This document shows, piece after piece, positions 40,624 through 49,660 of a stretch of 64,000 nt of DNA. This DNA is from Saccharopolyspora elongata (GTDB lineage: Bacteria > Actinomycetota > Actinomycetes > Mycobacteriales > Pseudonocardiaceae), in contig NZ_SMKW01000034.1 of assembly GCF_004348985.1 (NCBI RefSeq), positions 38,336-102,335 on the forward strand, written 5' to 3'. A program made the translations under genes and the position numbers. Position 1 is the first letter of the stretch. Every line of letters begins with the position of its first letter. Below the pieces are notes generated by a model that worked only from the letters and a program-made list of their open reading frames with translations, was not told where the DNA came from and searched no databases.

Positions 40624-41221
40624 ACTGCTGGGCGAGCGCCTGTCACCCGAGGAGTATCTCCGTGACTTCGATCCTCGTTTCTGGCGGATCACGGAAAACG
40701 ATTTCTGGAAGTTCGAACGGCGGCAGTCGTTTCAGGAGCAGGGCAACTCGAGCTGGGATGCGTTCGCGCGTGGTGACTGGAGCGAGTCGCTGAAGCTGCT
40801 CGAGGACAGAACGGAAAACCTGAAGTCCTACTTCCGACGAGTTACTGAGCAGGGATTCACGACCTACCGAGTACGTGTAGTCGAAGAGCCTCTCACTCCG
40901 TACATGCAGTGGCTCATACATTCCCAGCGTCAACGCAGCGAATACGGCGGGCATGTGCGGATCGTCGGAGTCGACGAGGTCGCCCCGTTTGAGTCTGATG
41001 GGACTCTTCCCGAGATCGTGACGGTCGGCAGTGAGGCCATCTATCAGGTCCTGTACGACGCCGACGGCGTCCTAGAGGGGGCGATTCGATCGGATGCTCC
41101 GGAGGATCTCGCCAGCTGGCGAGATTTCATGATGCGGCTGTACGCGACAGGCGAGGACATCGCCGACTACTTCGAGCGCGTCGTAGAGACACTGCCCCCG
41201 CCCGATCCCGGCGAGGAATGA
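40604..41221 (+). CDS. DUF6879-family protein
   Basis: 205 residues. Conserved stretches are RFWRITENDFWKFERRQSFQE and LTPYMQWLIHSQRQRSEYGG. The family has no known activity but is common in actinobacteria beside XRE regulators and STAND proteins, and may be part of a regulatory or defence unit. AAAGGGGGA lies at good distance from the ATG. It is followed 46 bases later by a second NLR-like gene. Confidence 0.85.
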   Translation: MKNPPRELLGERLSPEEYLRDFDPRFWRITENDFWKFERRQSFQEQGNSSWDAFARGDWSESLKLLEDRTENLKSYFRRVTEQGFTTYRVRVVEEPLTPYMQWLIHSQRQRSEYGGHVRIVGVDEVAPFESDGTLPEIVTVGSEAIYQVLYDADGVLEGAIRSDAPEDLASWRDFMMRLYATGEDIADYFERVVETLPPPDPGEE

Positions 41222-41267
41222 CCCGGACATCGACAAGTTCCTCGTTCAGGACAGAAAAGGCCGATCC

Positions 41268-43685
41268 GTGCACACAACGCCAGAGCCGGATGAGTACGAC
41301 CCGCATAAGCATGCCGCGACGCACTCGGAACTGTCCGGTCGCGCCGCTGACGTCGTCCAGGCCCGCGACGTCAGCGGAGGCGTCCACTTCCATCACCCGC
41401 CAGCAGCCGAGCACCGGGCGGATGTGCCCGTGCCGCGTCAACTGCCGCCCGACGTCTGGGATTTCGTCAACCGGGACGCCGAGTTGCAGCGCCTCGACCT
41501 CAAACTCCTGAGGCACGAGAGTTCCGCCCGTGTCTCGGCACTGTGCGTGATCGTCGGTACCGCTGGGGTCGGCAAGACCGCCTTCGCCCTGCACTGGGCT
41601 CACAAGGTCCAGCACGAATTTCCCGATGGGCAGCTGTACGTCAACCTGCGCGGCTACGACCCCGGCTCCCCCGTCACCCCCCATCAGGCCCTCGAACGCT
41701 TCCTGCGTGCCCTAGACGTGCCGGCCTCGGCAATTCCGCGTGAGCTGGAGGATCGGGCGACGTTGTTCCGCTCCCGGCTGGCCGGGCGCCGGATACTCGT
41801 GGTGCTCGACAACGCCTCCGGTCCCGGCCAGGTCCGCCCCTTACTGCCGGGCACATCGGACTGCCTGGTGCTGGTTACCAGCCGCAGCCGTTTGTCCGGG
41901 CTGGTCGCCCGAGACGGCGCCTACCGCCTCACACTGAACCTCCTCGACGAGGCCGAAGCCACCACACTTCTCCGCAAAGCCTCCGCCGACTACCGGAGCA
42001 CCGACAGCGCGACTGATCTCGCCGAGCTATCCCGCCTGTGCGCACGCCTTCCCTTGGCCTTGCGGATTGCAGCCGAACGGGCCGCGAGCCAGCCGACAAT
42101 ACCGCTGCGCGAACTGATCGCCAGACTCCGCGACGAGTCCGAACTTTGGGACGCGCTCACGGCCAGCCACGATGACGAATCCGATGCGGTCCGCTCGGTA
42201 TTCGCCTGGTCGTATCGTGGCCTGACCGCAGGCGCTCACCGTCTGTTCCGGCTCCTTGGCCTGCATCCCGGCCCCGAATTCAGCACGCATGCCGCCGCAG
42301 CGCTGGTCGAAGCCACCGTGGGTGAGGCCCGACGCCTGCTCGACGAGCTCGTCGGTACGCATCTGCTCGAACAGATCGCACGGGATCGCTACCAGTTCCA
42401 CGATCTGCTGCGCGCCTACGCTCTCGACGAGGCACGGCATGAGGATCCAGATACTGCCGGTGCGGCACTGCGGCGGCTTTTGCTGTGGTACCTGCGCACC
42501 GCAGATGCGTGCATGGCCACCGCGGTGCCGGGAGCGTTCCGCACCTCACTGGCCGAGCAAGCCGAAGGCTCCCCGCCAATGAGCTTCGACGACCAGACCG
42601 AGGCGATCACATGGTTCGACCAAGAGCGGTCGAACCTCCTCGCCGCCGCTCAGGCCGCACACAGCGCGGGCATGCCGGATCTCGCTTGGCAGATTCCCGC
42701 CGCGATCCAACGGATGTACGCCCGTTACAACCACTTCGACGACTGGCGCACCGCCTGTACGATCGCACTGCCCGCCGTGCGCGAGGTCGGCGACCGCAGT
42801 GGCGAGGCCGTGATCATCGAGAGCCTGGCGAAACTGCACACACAGAGCTTCGAACTCGATCAAGGGATCGAGTTCCACCAAGCAGCCCTCGCCCTTCGGC
42901 AGGGAATCGGTGACAGGATCGGGCAAGTTTCCTCGCTGAATGGAATCGCACTGGCCGCACTGCGGGGCCACCGCCTCGACCAAGCACACGACTACTTCGA
43001 GCGGGCCCATTCCATGGCGATGGAACTCGACGATCATGCGTGGCAGGCCATCACCGCCAACGGGCTCGCACACGTACACCTCGAAGCCGAGGACTACAAG
43101 CAGGCGCACGAACTCAACAGGATCGCGCTCACGCTGTACCGCGAAGTCGGCAACGAGGCCGGAGAGGGGGACGCGCTGCGCTGTGCCAGCGAAATCCAAC
43201 GCAGAACAGGGCACCTCGAGCAGGCCTACGAGAGCATTGACCGGGCACTCGGCATCGCCGAGGAAGCCCGCAACCCCGTTTGGGAAGGATGGTGGCTGCT
43301 CGATCTCGGCCGGCTGCAGGTCGCACTCGGCCAGGCCGAGGACGCGCTGGAGACCTACCACCGAGCGGCGGCCCTGCAGCGCCGCATCGGCGACCGATCC
43401 CGAGAGGGGATCGTGTGGGACGCTATCGGCCAGGCCTACGCGGCACTCGACCGCTACCCCGAGGCCACTGAGTTCCACCGCACTGCCGCGGAGCGGCACC
43501 GTCAGCTCGGCGACCGCTGGAATCTGGCCCTGACACTGACCCACCTCGCCCATGCCCTGACCGCAACCGGTGCGCGAGCCGAAGCCTCCACCCACGCGAA
43601 CGAGGCGCAACAGATCCTCGCCGAGTTCACCGACCCGGCGGCCAGACGACTCCACAACCAGGTGAGCGCTCTGTCAGCCGAGTGA
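41268..43685 (+). CDS. STAND/NB-ARC NTPase with TPR repeats, second copy
   Basis: 805 residues beginning at GTG 41268. Residues 27-43 carry ADVVQARDVSGGVHFHH, matching the N-terminal motif of the first STAND protein. P-loop GTAGVGKT spans residues 97-104, RRILVVLDNA forms the Walker B region, and LVTSRSRLSGL and LCARLPLALRIAAERAA are NB-ARC signatures. A winged helix follows, then about seven TPR units through the last 300 residues (GLAHVHLEAEDYKQAHELNR, AIGQAYAALDRYPEATEFHR). Together with DUF6879 and the downstream formyltransferase gene it forms one forward cluster. Confidence 0.88.
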   Translation: MHTTPEPDEYDPHKHAATHSELSGRAADVVQARDVSGGVHFHHPPAAEHRADVPVPRQLPPDVWDFVNRDAELQRLDLKLLRHESSARVSALCVIVGTAGVGKTAFALHWAHKVQHEFPDGQLYVNLRGYDPGSPVTPHQALERFLRALDVPASAIPRELEDRATLFRSRLAGRRILVVLDNASGPGQVRPLLPGTSDCLVLVTSRSRLSGLVARDGAYRLTLNLLDEAEATTLLRKASADYRSTDSATDLAELSRLCARLPLALRIAAERAASQPTIPLRELIARLRDESELWDALTASHDDESDAVRSVFAWSYRGLTAGAHRLFRLLGLHPGPEFSTHAAAALVEATVGEARRLLDELVGTHLLEQIARDRYQFHDLLRAYALDEARHEDPDTAGAALRRLLLWYLRTADACMATAVPGAFRTSLAEQAEGSPPMSFDDQTEAITWFDQERSNLLAAAQAAHSAGMPDLAWQIPAAIQRMYARYNHFDDWRTACTIALPAVREVGDRSGEAVIIESLAKLHTQSFELDQGIEFHQAALALRQGIGDRIGQVSSLNGIALAALRGHRLDQAHDYFERAHSMAMELDDHAWQAITANGLAHVHLEAEDYKQAHELNRIALTLYREVGNEAGEGDALRCASEIQRRTGHLEQAYESIDRALGIAEEARNPVWEGWWLLDLGRLQVALGQAEDALETYHRAAALQRRIGDRSREGIVWDAIGQAYAALDRYPEATEFHRTAAERHRQLGDRWNLALTLTHLAHALTATGARAEASTHANEAQQILAEFTDPAARRLHNQVSALSAE

Positions 43686-43735
43686 GCTGTTCACCGGACA
43701 AGCACCGCACACATGACTGTGAAAGTGAGACCACG

Positions 43736-44593
43736 ATGTCCCGGGTCGCTCTGGTGTCCTTCCGATCCGACCTCTTCGCCGCGCTCCACGCAGGCAGCAG
43801 ACTGGGAGGGCATGAGCCGGTCCTGTACATCTCCGGACGTTCCGCCCGCCCTAAGGGAGACAGCTATCCGAACATGGGCGAGAAGGTGGACAACATTCTC
43901 GAAGGGATCCCGCCCGAAGTCGACCTCCTGCTGCCCGGTGACGTTGACGGACTAGCCAACGCACTCCGCGGCTACCGCATCGATGTCGCCGTTGTCTTCG
44001 GCCTGTCGTGGAAACTGCCCCCTGCTGTCCTCGACGTCCCCAGGCTCGGCATCGTCAACGTGCACCCCTCAGCACTGCCCAAGTACCGAGGCCCCGCATC
44101 GGTGCAGTGGGCGATCCGCAACGGCGACACCCACCTCGGCGTGACCGTCCACCGGATGGACAACAAGATTGACACCGGAAACATCATCGCCCAACACGAC
44201 GGCATCCACCTTCCTGAATTCATCACCTACGACCAACTCTGGGACCAGATCACCCCGAGCGTCGAGATCACCCTCGGCAAAGCCCTAGACCTCGTCGCCG
44301 ACGGATTCCCAGGTATGCCCCAGGACGAGAAAGCAGCGACGAGGGCCCCCTTGATGGAACCGGACTTCAGCTACATCGACTGGTCCCAGCCTGCACACGT
44401 CATCCACAACCAAGTACGAACCTTCTACTACGGAGCCGGCATCCCCGGACCATTCGCCGAAATCGACGGGAGCTGGATGCGCATCATCCGCACCCGGCTC
44501 GAACCCGGTGACGGCACTCGCGTGGAATGTTCCGACAGGCCGATCTGGATCGTCGAAGCGGAAGCCGCGCAACCACCGACGGATTGTTCGTAG
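43736..44593 (+). CDS. Formyltransferase-family protein
   Basis: 285 residues, related to methionyl-tRNA formyltransferase and sugar formyltransferases that use 10-formyltetrahydrofolate. The catalytic asparagine and histidine are in VNVHPSALPKYRGPAS, and the aspartate in HRMDNKIDTGNI. The C-terminal part is shorter and unlike the tRNA-binding domain of the housekeeping enzyme. A small-molecule or peptide substrate is therefore possible. ATG 43736 was chosen because it gives the usual N-terminus. Its place 50 bases after a STAND gene is unusual. Confidence 0.85.
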   Translation: MSRVALVSFRSDLFAALHAGSRLGGHEPVLYISGRSARPKGDSYPNMGEKVDNILEGIPPEVDLLLPGDVDGLANALRGYRIDVAVVFGLSWKLPPAVLDVPRLGIVNVHPSALPKYRGPASVQWAIRNGDTHLGVTVHRMDNKIDTGNIIAQHDGIHLPEFITYDQLWDQITPSVEITLGKALDLVADGFPGMPQDEKAATRAPLMEPDFSYIDWSQPAHVIHNQVRTFYYGAGIPGPFAEIDGSWMRIIRTRLEPGDGTRVECSDRPIWIVEAEAAQPPTDCS

Positions 44594-44819
44594 CCGGACG
44601 CACCGTTGGTTCCTCGCTGCGCTCTTCAGCCACATGGCAGGCGTTGCACCGGATTCATCTTGCTCTGGGCAACTCCGGCTGAACCACCCCGCCCCGCCTG
44701 TCGGCCACCCCGCCGGAGCCGGCGCGCAGCTCCTCATCGGTGAACAGACCTGCTCGGCGTATCGGAGCGGCCCGACCTTCCGCCGCCGACGCCCCTGAAC
44801 ACAACCGGTTCGCTCTCGC

Positions 44820-45092
44820 CTAGCCACCCTCGGACGGCGGGACAACAAGACGCCGGATGCCCTCGGAATTCATCGGAACCCCGCACAGCCGCATGAGCAC
44901 CGAGGGCTTCCCCGCCGTCGCGTTTGGCGGCTCCGTCGGCGGGCACCGCAGCTCCGTCGGTGTCAGCTCGACTTTGACGACGGTCGACCGGCTGGTACTC
45001 GTCTGCTCCATCGCCAGCGACACACCGATGAACAGCGCTCCGGCCGCCACGGTTCCGCCGGCCACCACCGCAACGGCCTTCCCGAACTTCAA
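44820..45092 (-). CDS. Small membrane-anchored protein, unknown
   Basis: 90 residues from a TTG at 45092 behind AAAGGGG. A basic N-terminus precedes one transmembrane helix (AVAVVAGGTVAAGALFIGVS), then a periplasmic tail with two cysteines that might form a disulphide. No family recognised. A GTG further upstream would extend it. The flanks 44594-44819 and 45093-45193 show no other gene. Confidence 0.55.
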   Translation of the reverse strand: MKFGKAVAVVAGGTVAAGALFIGVSLAMEQTSTSRSTVVKVELTPTELRCPPTEPPNATAGKPSVLMRLCGVPMNSEGIRRLVVPPSEGG

Positions 45093-45193
45093 CCTTCGCC
45101 CCTTTCCGCAAGATCCACCTTCCCTATCGCCACACCGCCCTGTCCCGTCACACACCCTGGTAAGCCCCGAAATCGCACTCGACCGGAAGGGGA

Positions 45194-46252
45194 TCAGGCG
45201 TCTATCACCAGGTCTTCGAGTGGTTTCGCGCAGCACAGGAGGATCTTGTTCTCCGCTCGGTCCCGGGGACGGATACCGCCGTTGTGCCGCATGTCCACCG
45301 AGCCCTTCAGCAGCGTTGCTTTGCAGGTGCCGCACATTCCTTGTCCGCAGGACGACGGCAGGGTGATGCCGGAGCTTGCCGCGGCGTCCAGGATCGGCGT
45401 GTCCGCGTCGCACTCGACGGTCCGTCCGCTGCGGGCGAGCCTCACCTCAAAACTCCCTTCGCCGCCGGATGTTTCGGGGACCAGGGCGTCGATGGTGAAG
45501 CTCTCCTCGTGGTAGTGGTCCATGGCGAAACCGGCTTCCGCGAGCATCAGGCGCACGGCCGCCATGTAGCCGGCCGGGCCGCAGGTGAACACCTCGCGGT
45601 CCAGGAAGTCCGGGGCGATGCTCCGCAGCATGTCGATGTCCAGCCGACCGCGCCGGCCCGCCCAGCGCTCGTGCGCCCCGTCGTCCTCGCAGACGTGCGT
45701 CACCCGGATGCGCTCCGAAGTGGCTTCGATGAAGTCCAGTTCTCGCCGGAAGATGATGTCGTCCGGGGTGCGGGCGCTGTGCACGAAGACCACGTCCGCC
45801 GGGCTGGCCAGGTCATGGAGCGTCCTGGTCATCGACATCAGCGGCGTCACGCCACTCCCCGCGGAGAGGAACAGGTACTTCGGCGCCGGGCGCCGGTGCA
45901 TCGAGAACTCGCCGAACGGGCCCCGTGCGTGGAGGACCACACCGGGCACCAGGTGGTCGTGCAGCCAGTTGGAGACCTGCCCGCCCGGCACGCGCTTCAC
46001 GGTGATCGCCGCCAGGTGCGGACGGGAGGGCGGCGAGGACAGCGTGTAGCACCTGTCGGCCTCCAGCCCGTCGACCGGCACCGTGATGGTGATGTACTGG
46101 CCCGGGTCGTGGTGGAACAGCCCGGGCTCGACGGGCTCGAAGACGAACGTCTTCACATCGGCGGTCAGCTGCTGCACCTGCTTGCAGGCCAGCCGCTGGT
46201 CCGCCGCGTCCGCCCAGTCGCGCCCGGTCCGGGAGGTTCGCACGCCGGTCAT
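45194..46252 (-). CDS. Ferredoxin-NAD(P) reductase of a Rieske oxygenase
   Basis: Electron-transfer protein of 352 residues: FAD domain (RCYTLSSPPSRPH, GPFGEFSMHR), NAD(P) domain (FLSAGSGVTPLMSM, TCGPAGYMAAV) and a C-terminal plant-type [2Fe-2S] domain with cysteines in SCGQGMCGTCK and a fourth in LLCCAKP. This layout is that of GbcB/CntB-type reductases. It overlaps the oxygenase gene by four bases and should deliver electrons to it. Confidence 0.92.
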   Translation of the reverse strand: MTGVRTSRTGRDWADAADQRLACKQVQQLTADVKTFVFEPVEPGLFHHDPGQYITITVPVDGLEADRCYTLSSPPSRPHLAAITVKRVPGGQVSNWLHDHLVPGVVLHARGPFGEFSMHRRPAPKYLFLSAGSGVTPLMSMTRTLHDLASPADVVFVHSARTPDDIIFRRELDFIEATSERIRVTHVCEDDGAHERWAGRRGRLDIDMLRSIAPDFLDREVFTCGPAGYMAAVRLMLAEAGFAMDHYHEESFTIDALVPETSGGEGSFEVRLARSGRTVECDADTPILDAAASSGITLPSSCGQGMCGTCKATLLKGSVDMRHNGGIRPRDRAENKILLCCAKPLEDLVIDA

Positions 46253-47496
46253 CGCAGGTGCTCGCGGAGGCGGTTGATGTACCAGTTGCAGAAGGCCTCG
46301 ACCTGGTACTCGGTCGGGGCGTACGGGCCGGGCTCGTACGCCGGGCTGCTGATCCCCTGCTGGGCGCGGGCCACCAGCTGCGCATCCTGCTCGTTGGTGG
46401 CCGTCCAGACCTTGAGCAGCGTCTCCAGGTCGTAGTCCACGCCTTCCACGGCATCCGGGGCCACCAGCCAGGTGGTGCGCACCAACGTCCGGTCCGGGGC
46501 GATCGGCAGCGCCGAGAAGGTGACGGCGTGGTCGCTGACGACGTGGAACCAGGAGTTGGGTTGCAGGTGCAGCGACAGGTGCCCGAGCCGGGGTGTCGGG
46601 ACGTCGCCGAGCAGGCGCCGGCACGCGGCTTTGCCGTCTGCGGTGAAGGATTCCCCGGCGAGGTCGAGCGGATCGCGCTGGATGCGGAACCCTGTTGCGC
46701 GGGTGTCCAGCTCCTCGATGAGCTGGTAGGGCAGGCCGAGGTCCTTGTAGGTCTGCCGCAGTTCGGCATCGACTCGCAGGTAGCGCTCGTGCGCCGGGAG
46801 CAGCCGCGCCGGCAGATCCTCTTCGGTGTAGCCGTAGGTGGGGAAGAACGTGCGCAGCAGCTCGGGGTGGCCGTCGCAGTGGTAGCACTCCCGGTTGTTC
46901 TCCATCACCAGCTTCCAGTTGCCTTGCTCCACCAGGTCGACCTGCGCCGCGACCTTGGCTTCGTGCAGGCGATGCGGCGCCAGGTACGGTTCGATGCGCG
47001 CGGCCACGTCGGCGAAGTCGCTCGGCGGTTCGTCGGCGAGGCAGACGAAGATGAGACCGGCGACGCTGCGGGCGTGGATGGGCTTGAGCCCGAAGCAGGT
47101 GGGGTCGAAGCCGGACGGTTGGGACGGCGCGTGCCGCAGCGCGCCGTCGGTGCCGTAGGTCCACTTGTGGTAGCCGCAGACGATGTTCCCGACTGATCCG
47201 CTCGGCTGGTCCAGGATGCGGGCGCCGCGGTGGCGGCAGACGTTGTGGAACGACTGGATGTTCTCGTCATCATCGCGCAACACGATGATCGAGTAGGTGC
47301 CGAGCGTCGTGGTGAGGTAGTCGCCCGGCTCGGGCAGTTCGGCCTCGGTGGCCACGAAGATCCAGTGCTTCGCGAAGATCGCCGCGACGTCGAGGTCGAA
47401 GAATTCCCGGCCGGCGTAGAACGCTGCTTCCAGGCTGTGGCCGACCGGCCGCCGGGCGACGAGTTCGGACGCTTCGATGGTTCCCAGTGCAGTCAC
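46249..47496 (-). CDS. Rieske non-heme iron oxygenase, GbcA/stachydrine demethylase-like
   Basis: Oxygenase component of 415 residues. The Rieske cluster ligands are in CRHRGARIL and CGYHKWTYG. The mononuclear iron region is NNRECYHCDGHPELL with a later aspartate. Such enzymes remove an N-methyl group as formaldehyde from quaternary amines such as glycine betaine or proline betaine. GTG 47496 lies seven bases after GAGGAG and is preferred over starts at 47517 and 47529, which overlap the upstream gene. With the reductase and the FMN demethylase it forms a stepwise N-demethylation pathway. Confidence 0.9.
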   Translation of the reverse strand: MTALGTIEASELVARRPVGHSLEAAFYAGREFFDLDVAAIFAKHWIFVATEAELPEPGDYLTTTLGTYSIIVLRDDDENIQSFHNVCRHRGARILDQPSGSVGNIVCGYHKWTYGTDGALRHAPSQPSGFDPTCFGLKPIHARSVAGLIFVCLADEPPSDFADVAARIEPYLAPHRLHEAKVAAQVDLVEQGNWKLVMENNRECYHCDGHPELLRTFFPTYGYTEEDLPARLLPAHERYLRVDAELRQTYKDLGLPYQLIEELDTRATGFRIQRDPLDLAGESFTADGKAACRRLLGDVPTPRLGHLSLHLQPNSWFHVVSDHAVTFSALPIAPDRTLVRTTWLVAPDAVEGVDYDLETLLKVWTATNEQDAQLVARAQQGISSPAYEPGPYAPTEYQVEAFCNWYINRLREHLR

Positions 47497-47513
47497 TTCC
47501 GCGCTCCTCGTGT

Positions 47514-49547
47514 TCACATGGGCAGGCATAGCCGCAGCGCGTCGAAGACGGCCGCGTGGATGTTGCGGCTGGTCACGGCGTCGCCGATCCTGAACAGCCG
47601 GTAGTGCCCCGCCTGGTTCCGGGTGGCCTGCTGCGGCGCGAGGGCCAGCAGCGCACGGTGGTCCACTTCGCCGAGGTTGGTCGAATCGGCGAGCAGCGCC
47701 TGGTAGAGCTCGTCGTTGGGCAACGTCCCGTTCTCGACCACCACGTGGTCGACGGTCCGCTCGGCCTCCACCTCGGCGTACTCGCTGCGCAGCGTCGCGG
47801 TGAGCCGCCCGTCCGGTGTGCGGCGCACCGACCGCAGCCGGTGAGCCAGCGTGACGCGCACCGCGTACTCGGCGAAGACTTGCAGATATGCCGGCGAATT
47901 CATGCTGCCGACGTCCGGCGCGAGCATGCGTTCCGGGGTCACGTATTCGACCGATGCCCCTCGGCGGGCCAGCACCTCGACGGCGTCCATGCCCGGGTAC
48001 GCGCCGTTGTCGTCGTAGACCAGCACCCGGCCTTCGGGCCGCAGAGCACCGGTGAGAACGTCCCAGGTATCGGCCACCTCGTCGCCTTCCAGCAACGTCG
48101 CGTTCGGCGTGCCGCCGGTGGCGATGACCACGACGTCGGGGTGTTCCGCGCGGACTTCCGCTGCCTCGGCCAGCACTCCGAACCGGAAGTCGACGCCGTG
48201 CAGCTTGCATTCCTCGACGCGCCAGTCGACTATGCCGATCAGGTCCCGCCGGCGGGGGTTCGCGGCCGCGATGCGGACCTGCCCGCCCGGTACGTCGTTC
48301 GCTTCGAACAGCACCACCTCGTGCCCTCGTTCACCCAGCACCCGAGCCGCCTCCAGCCCCGCAGGACCACCGCCCACGACCACCGCCTTCTTCCGCGCCG
48401 ACGCGGGCGTGATGGTGTGCGGGAGCTGTTGCTCCCGACCGGTGGCGGGGTTGTGGATGCACTTGGTGTCGCCGGAGTCGTAGATCGCGTCGAGGCAGTA
48501 GCTGGCCCCGACGCACGGCCGGATGCGGTCCTCCGCTCCCGCCGCGACCTTGGCGACCAGGTGCGGGTCGGCGATCTGGGCCCGGGTCATGCCGACCAGG
48601 TCGAGCAGGCCGTCCCGCACGGCGTGGCGTGCGGTCGCGACGTCGGCGATGCGTGCGGCGTGCATCACCGGGACCTGGAGCCGCCGCCTGATCTCGGCGC
48701 TGAACTCGAGGAACGGCGCCGACGGCGTGCCCATGGACGGAATGGTCCGGGCCAGCGCGGCATCGCTTTCGATCGAGCCGCGGATGGTGCTGATGAGGTC
48801 GATGCCGTCGTCGAGGAAGCAGCGCGCCGCCGCCAGGGCGTCGTCGACGGTCAGCCCGCCCGGCCGGACCTCGTCCATCATCATCCGGATGCCGACGATG
48901 AAACCGGGCCCGACGGCCGCCCGCACCGCCCGGATCACCCGGCGCGGGAACGACATCCGGTTGGCCAGGCTCCCGCCGTAGGAGTCCGTGCGGTGGTTCG
49001 TCGTCGGCGACAGGAAGCTGTCCAGGAAGTGCCCGTACGCCTGGATCTCGACGCCGTCGAGGCCGCCGGCTTCGCAGCGAGCCGCCGCGTCGGCGTAGTC
49101 GCGCACGATCCGGTCCAGGTCCCACTGCTCGGCGGTTTTGGGGAACGCGCGGTGCGCGGGTTCGCGCACCGGGGACGCGGACAGCACCGGCAGCCAGTCC
49201 CCCGCGTAATTGCTCGTGCGCCGCCCCAGGTGGGTGATCTGGCACATGACCGCCGCGCCGGCGGCGTGCACGTCGTCGCCGAGCCGACGCAGCCACGGCA
49301 CCACCTCGTCGCGGTAGAGCAGCAGGTTGCCGAAGGCCGGTGGGCTGTCGGGGGCGATGACCGCGGAGCCGCCGATCATGGTCAGCCCGACCCCGCCGCG
49401 CGCCTTCTCCAAGTGGTACAGCCGGTAGCGGTCCTTGGGCAGGCCGTCATCGGCGAAGGCGGGTTCGTGCGAGGTGCTGACCACGCGGTTGCGCAAGGTG
49501 AGCTGCTTGATGGTGAACGGCTGGAGCAAGGGATCCGTCGGGTGCAT
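47514..49547 (-). CDS. FMN/FAD-dependent N-methyl amine demethylase (DgcA/StcD-like)
   Basis: 677 residues: an Old Yellow Enzyme-type TIM barrel (QITHLGRRTSNYAGDW, HRTDSYGGSLANR), a [4Fe-4S] cysteine cluster around RPCVGASYCLDAIY and DTKCIHNP, and a C-terminal dinucleotide-binding half (VVVGGGPAGLEAARVLGERG). This is the trimethylamine-dehydrogenase family. Members beside a Rieske demethylase act on dimethylglycine or N-methylproline. GAGGAG precedes ATG 49547. It is the first gene of the operon, divergent from a LysR gene. Confidence 0.92.
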   Translation of the reverse strand: MHPTDPLLQPFTIKQLTLRNRVVSTSHEPAFADDGLPKDRYRLYHLEKARGGVGLTMIGGSAVIAPDSPPAFGNLLLYRDEVVPWLRRLGDDVHAAGAAVMCQITHLGRRTSNYAGDWLPVLSASPVREPAHRAFPKTAEQWDLDRIVRDYADAAARCEAGGLDGVEIQAYGHFLDSFLSPTTNHRTDSYGGSLANRMSFPRRVIRAVRAAVGPGFIVGIRMMMDEVRPGGLTVDDALAAARCFLDDGIDLISTIRGSIESDAALARTIPSMGTPSAPFLEFSAEIRRRLQVPVMHAARIADVATARHAVRDGLLDLVGMTRAQIADPHLVAKVAAGAEDRIRPCVGASYCLDAIYDSGDTKCIHNPATGREQQLPHTITPASARKKAVVVGGGPAGLEAARVLGERGHEVVLFEANDVPGGQVRIAAANPRRRDLIGIVDWRVEECKLHGVDFRFGVLAEAAEVRAEHPDVVVIATGGTPNATLLEGDEVADTWDVLTGALRPEGRVLVYDDNGAYPGMDAVEVLARRGASVEYVTPERMLAPDVGSMNSPAYLQVFAEYAVRVTLAHRLRSVRRTPDGRLTATLRSEYAEVEAERTVDHVVVENGTLPNDELYQALLADSTNLGEVDHRALLALAPQQATRNQAGHYRLFRIGDAVTSRNIHAAVFDALRLCLPM

Positions 49548-49645
49548 GGCGCTCCTCGCGAATTCCGGCCGAGGTGGCCGTGTGTGCCCACCAGCGTGGA
49601 GCGCCCTGGCCGGTCCGGACAATCAAATGTTCATGCAGCAGATCG

Positions 49646-49660
49646 TGCAAACTCTTTGCA
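49646..49660. promoter_or_regulatory. LysR-type operator between the demethylase operon and lysR
   Basis: Perfect palindrome TGCAAA-CTC-TTTGCA of the T-N11-A class. Its last base is the A of the lysR ATG, so binding would also block lysR expression. Confidence 0.7.

Noticed and set aside
46249..48210. Long upstream extension of the Rieske oxygenase frame
   Set aside because: The extension lies antisense-like inside the demethylase gene in another frame. GTG 47496 has a good ribosome site.
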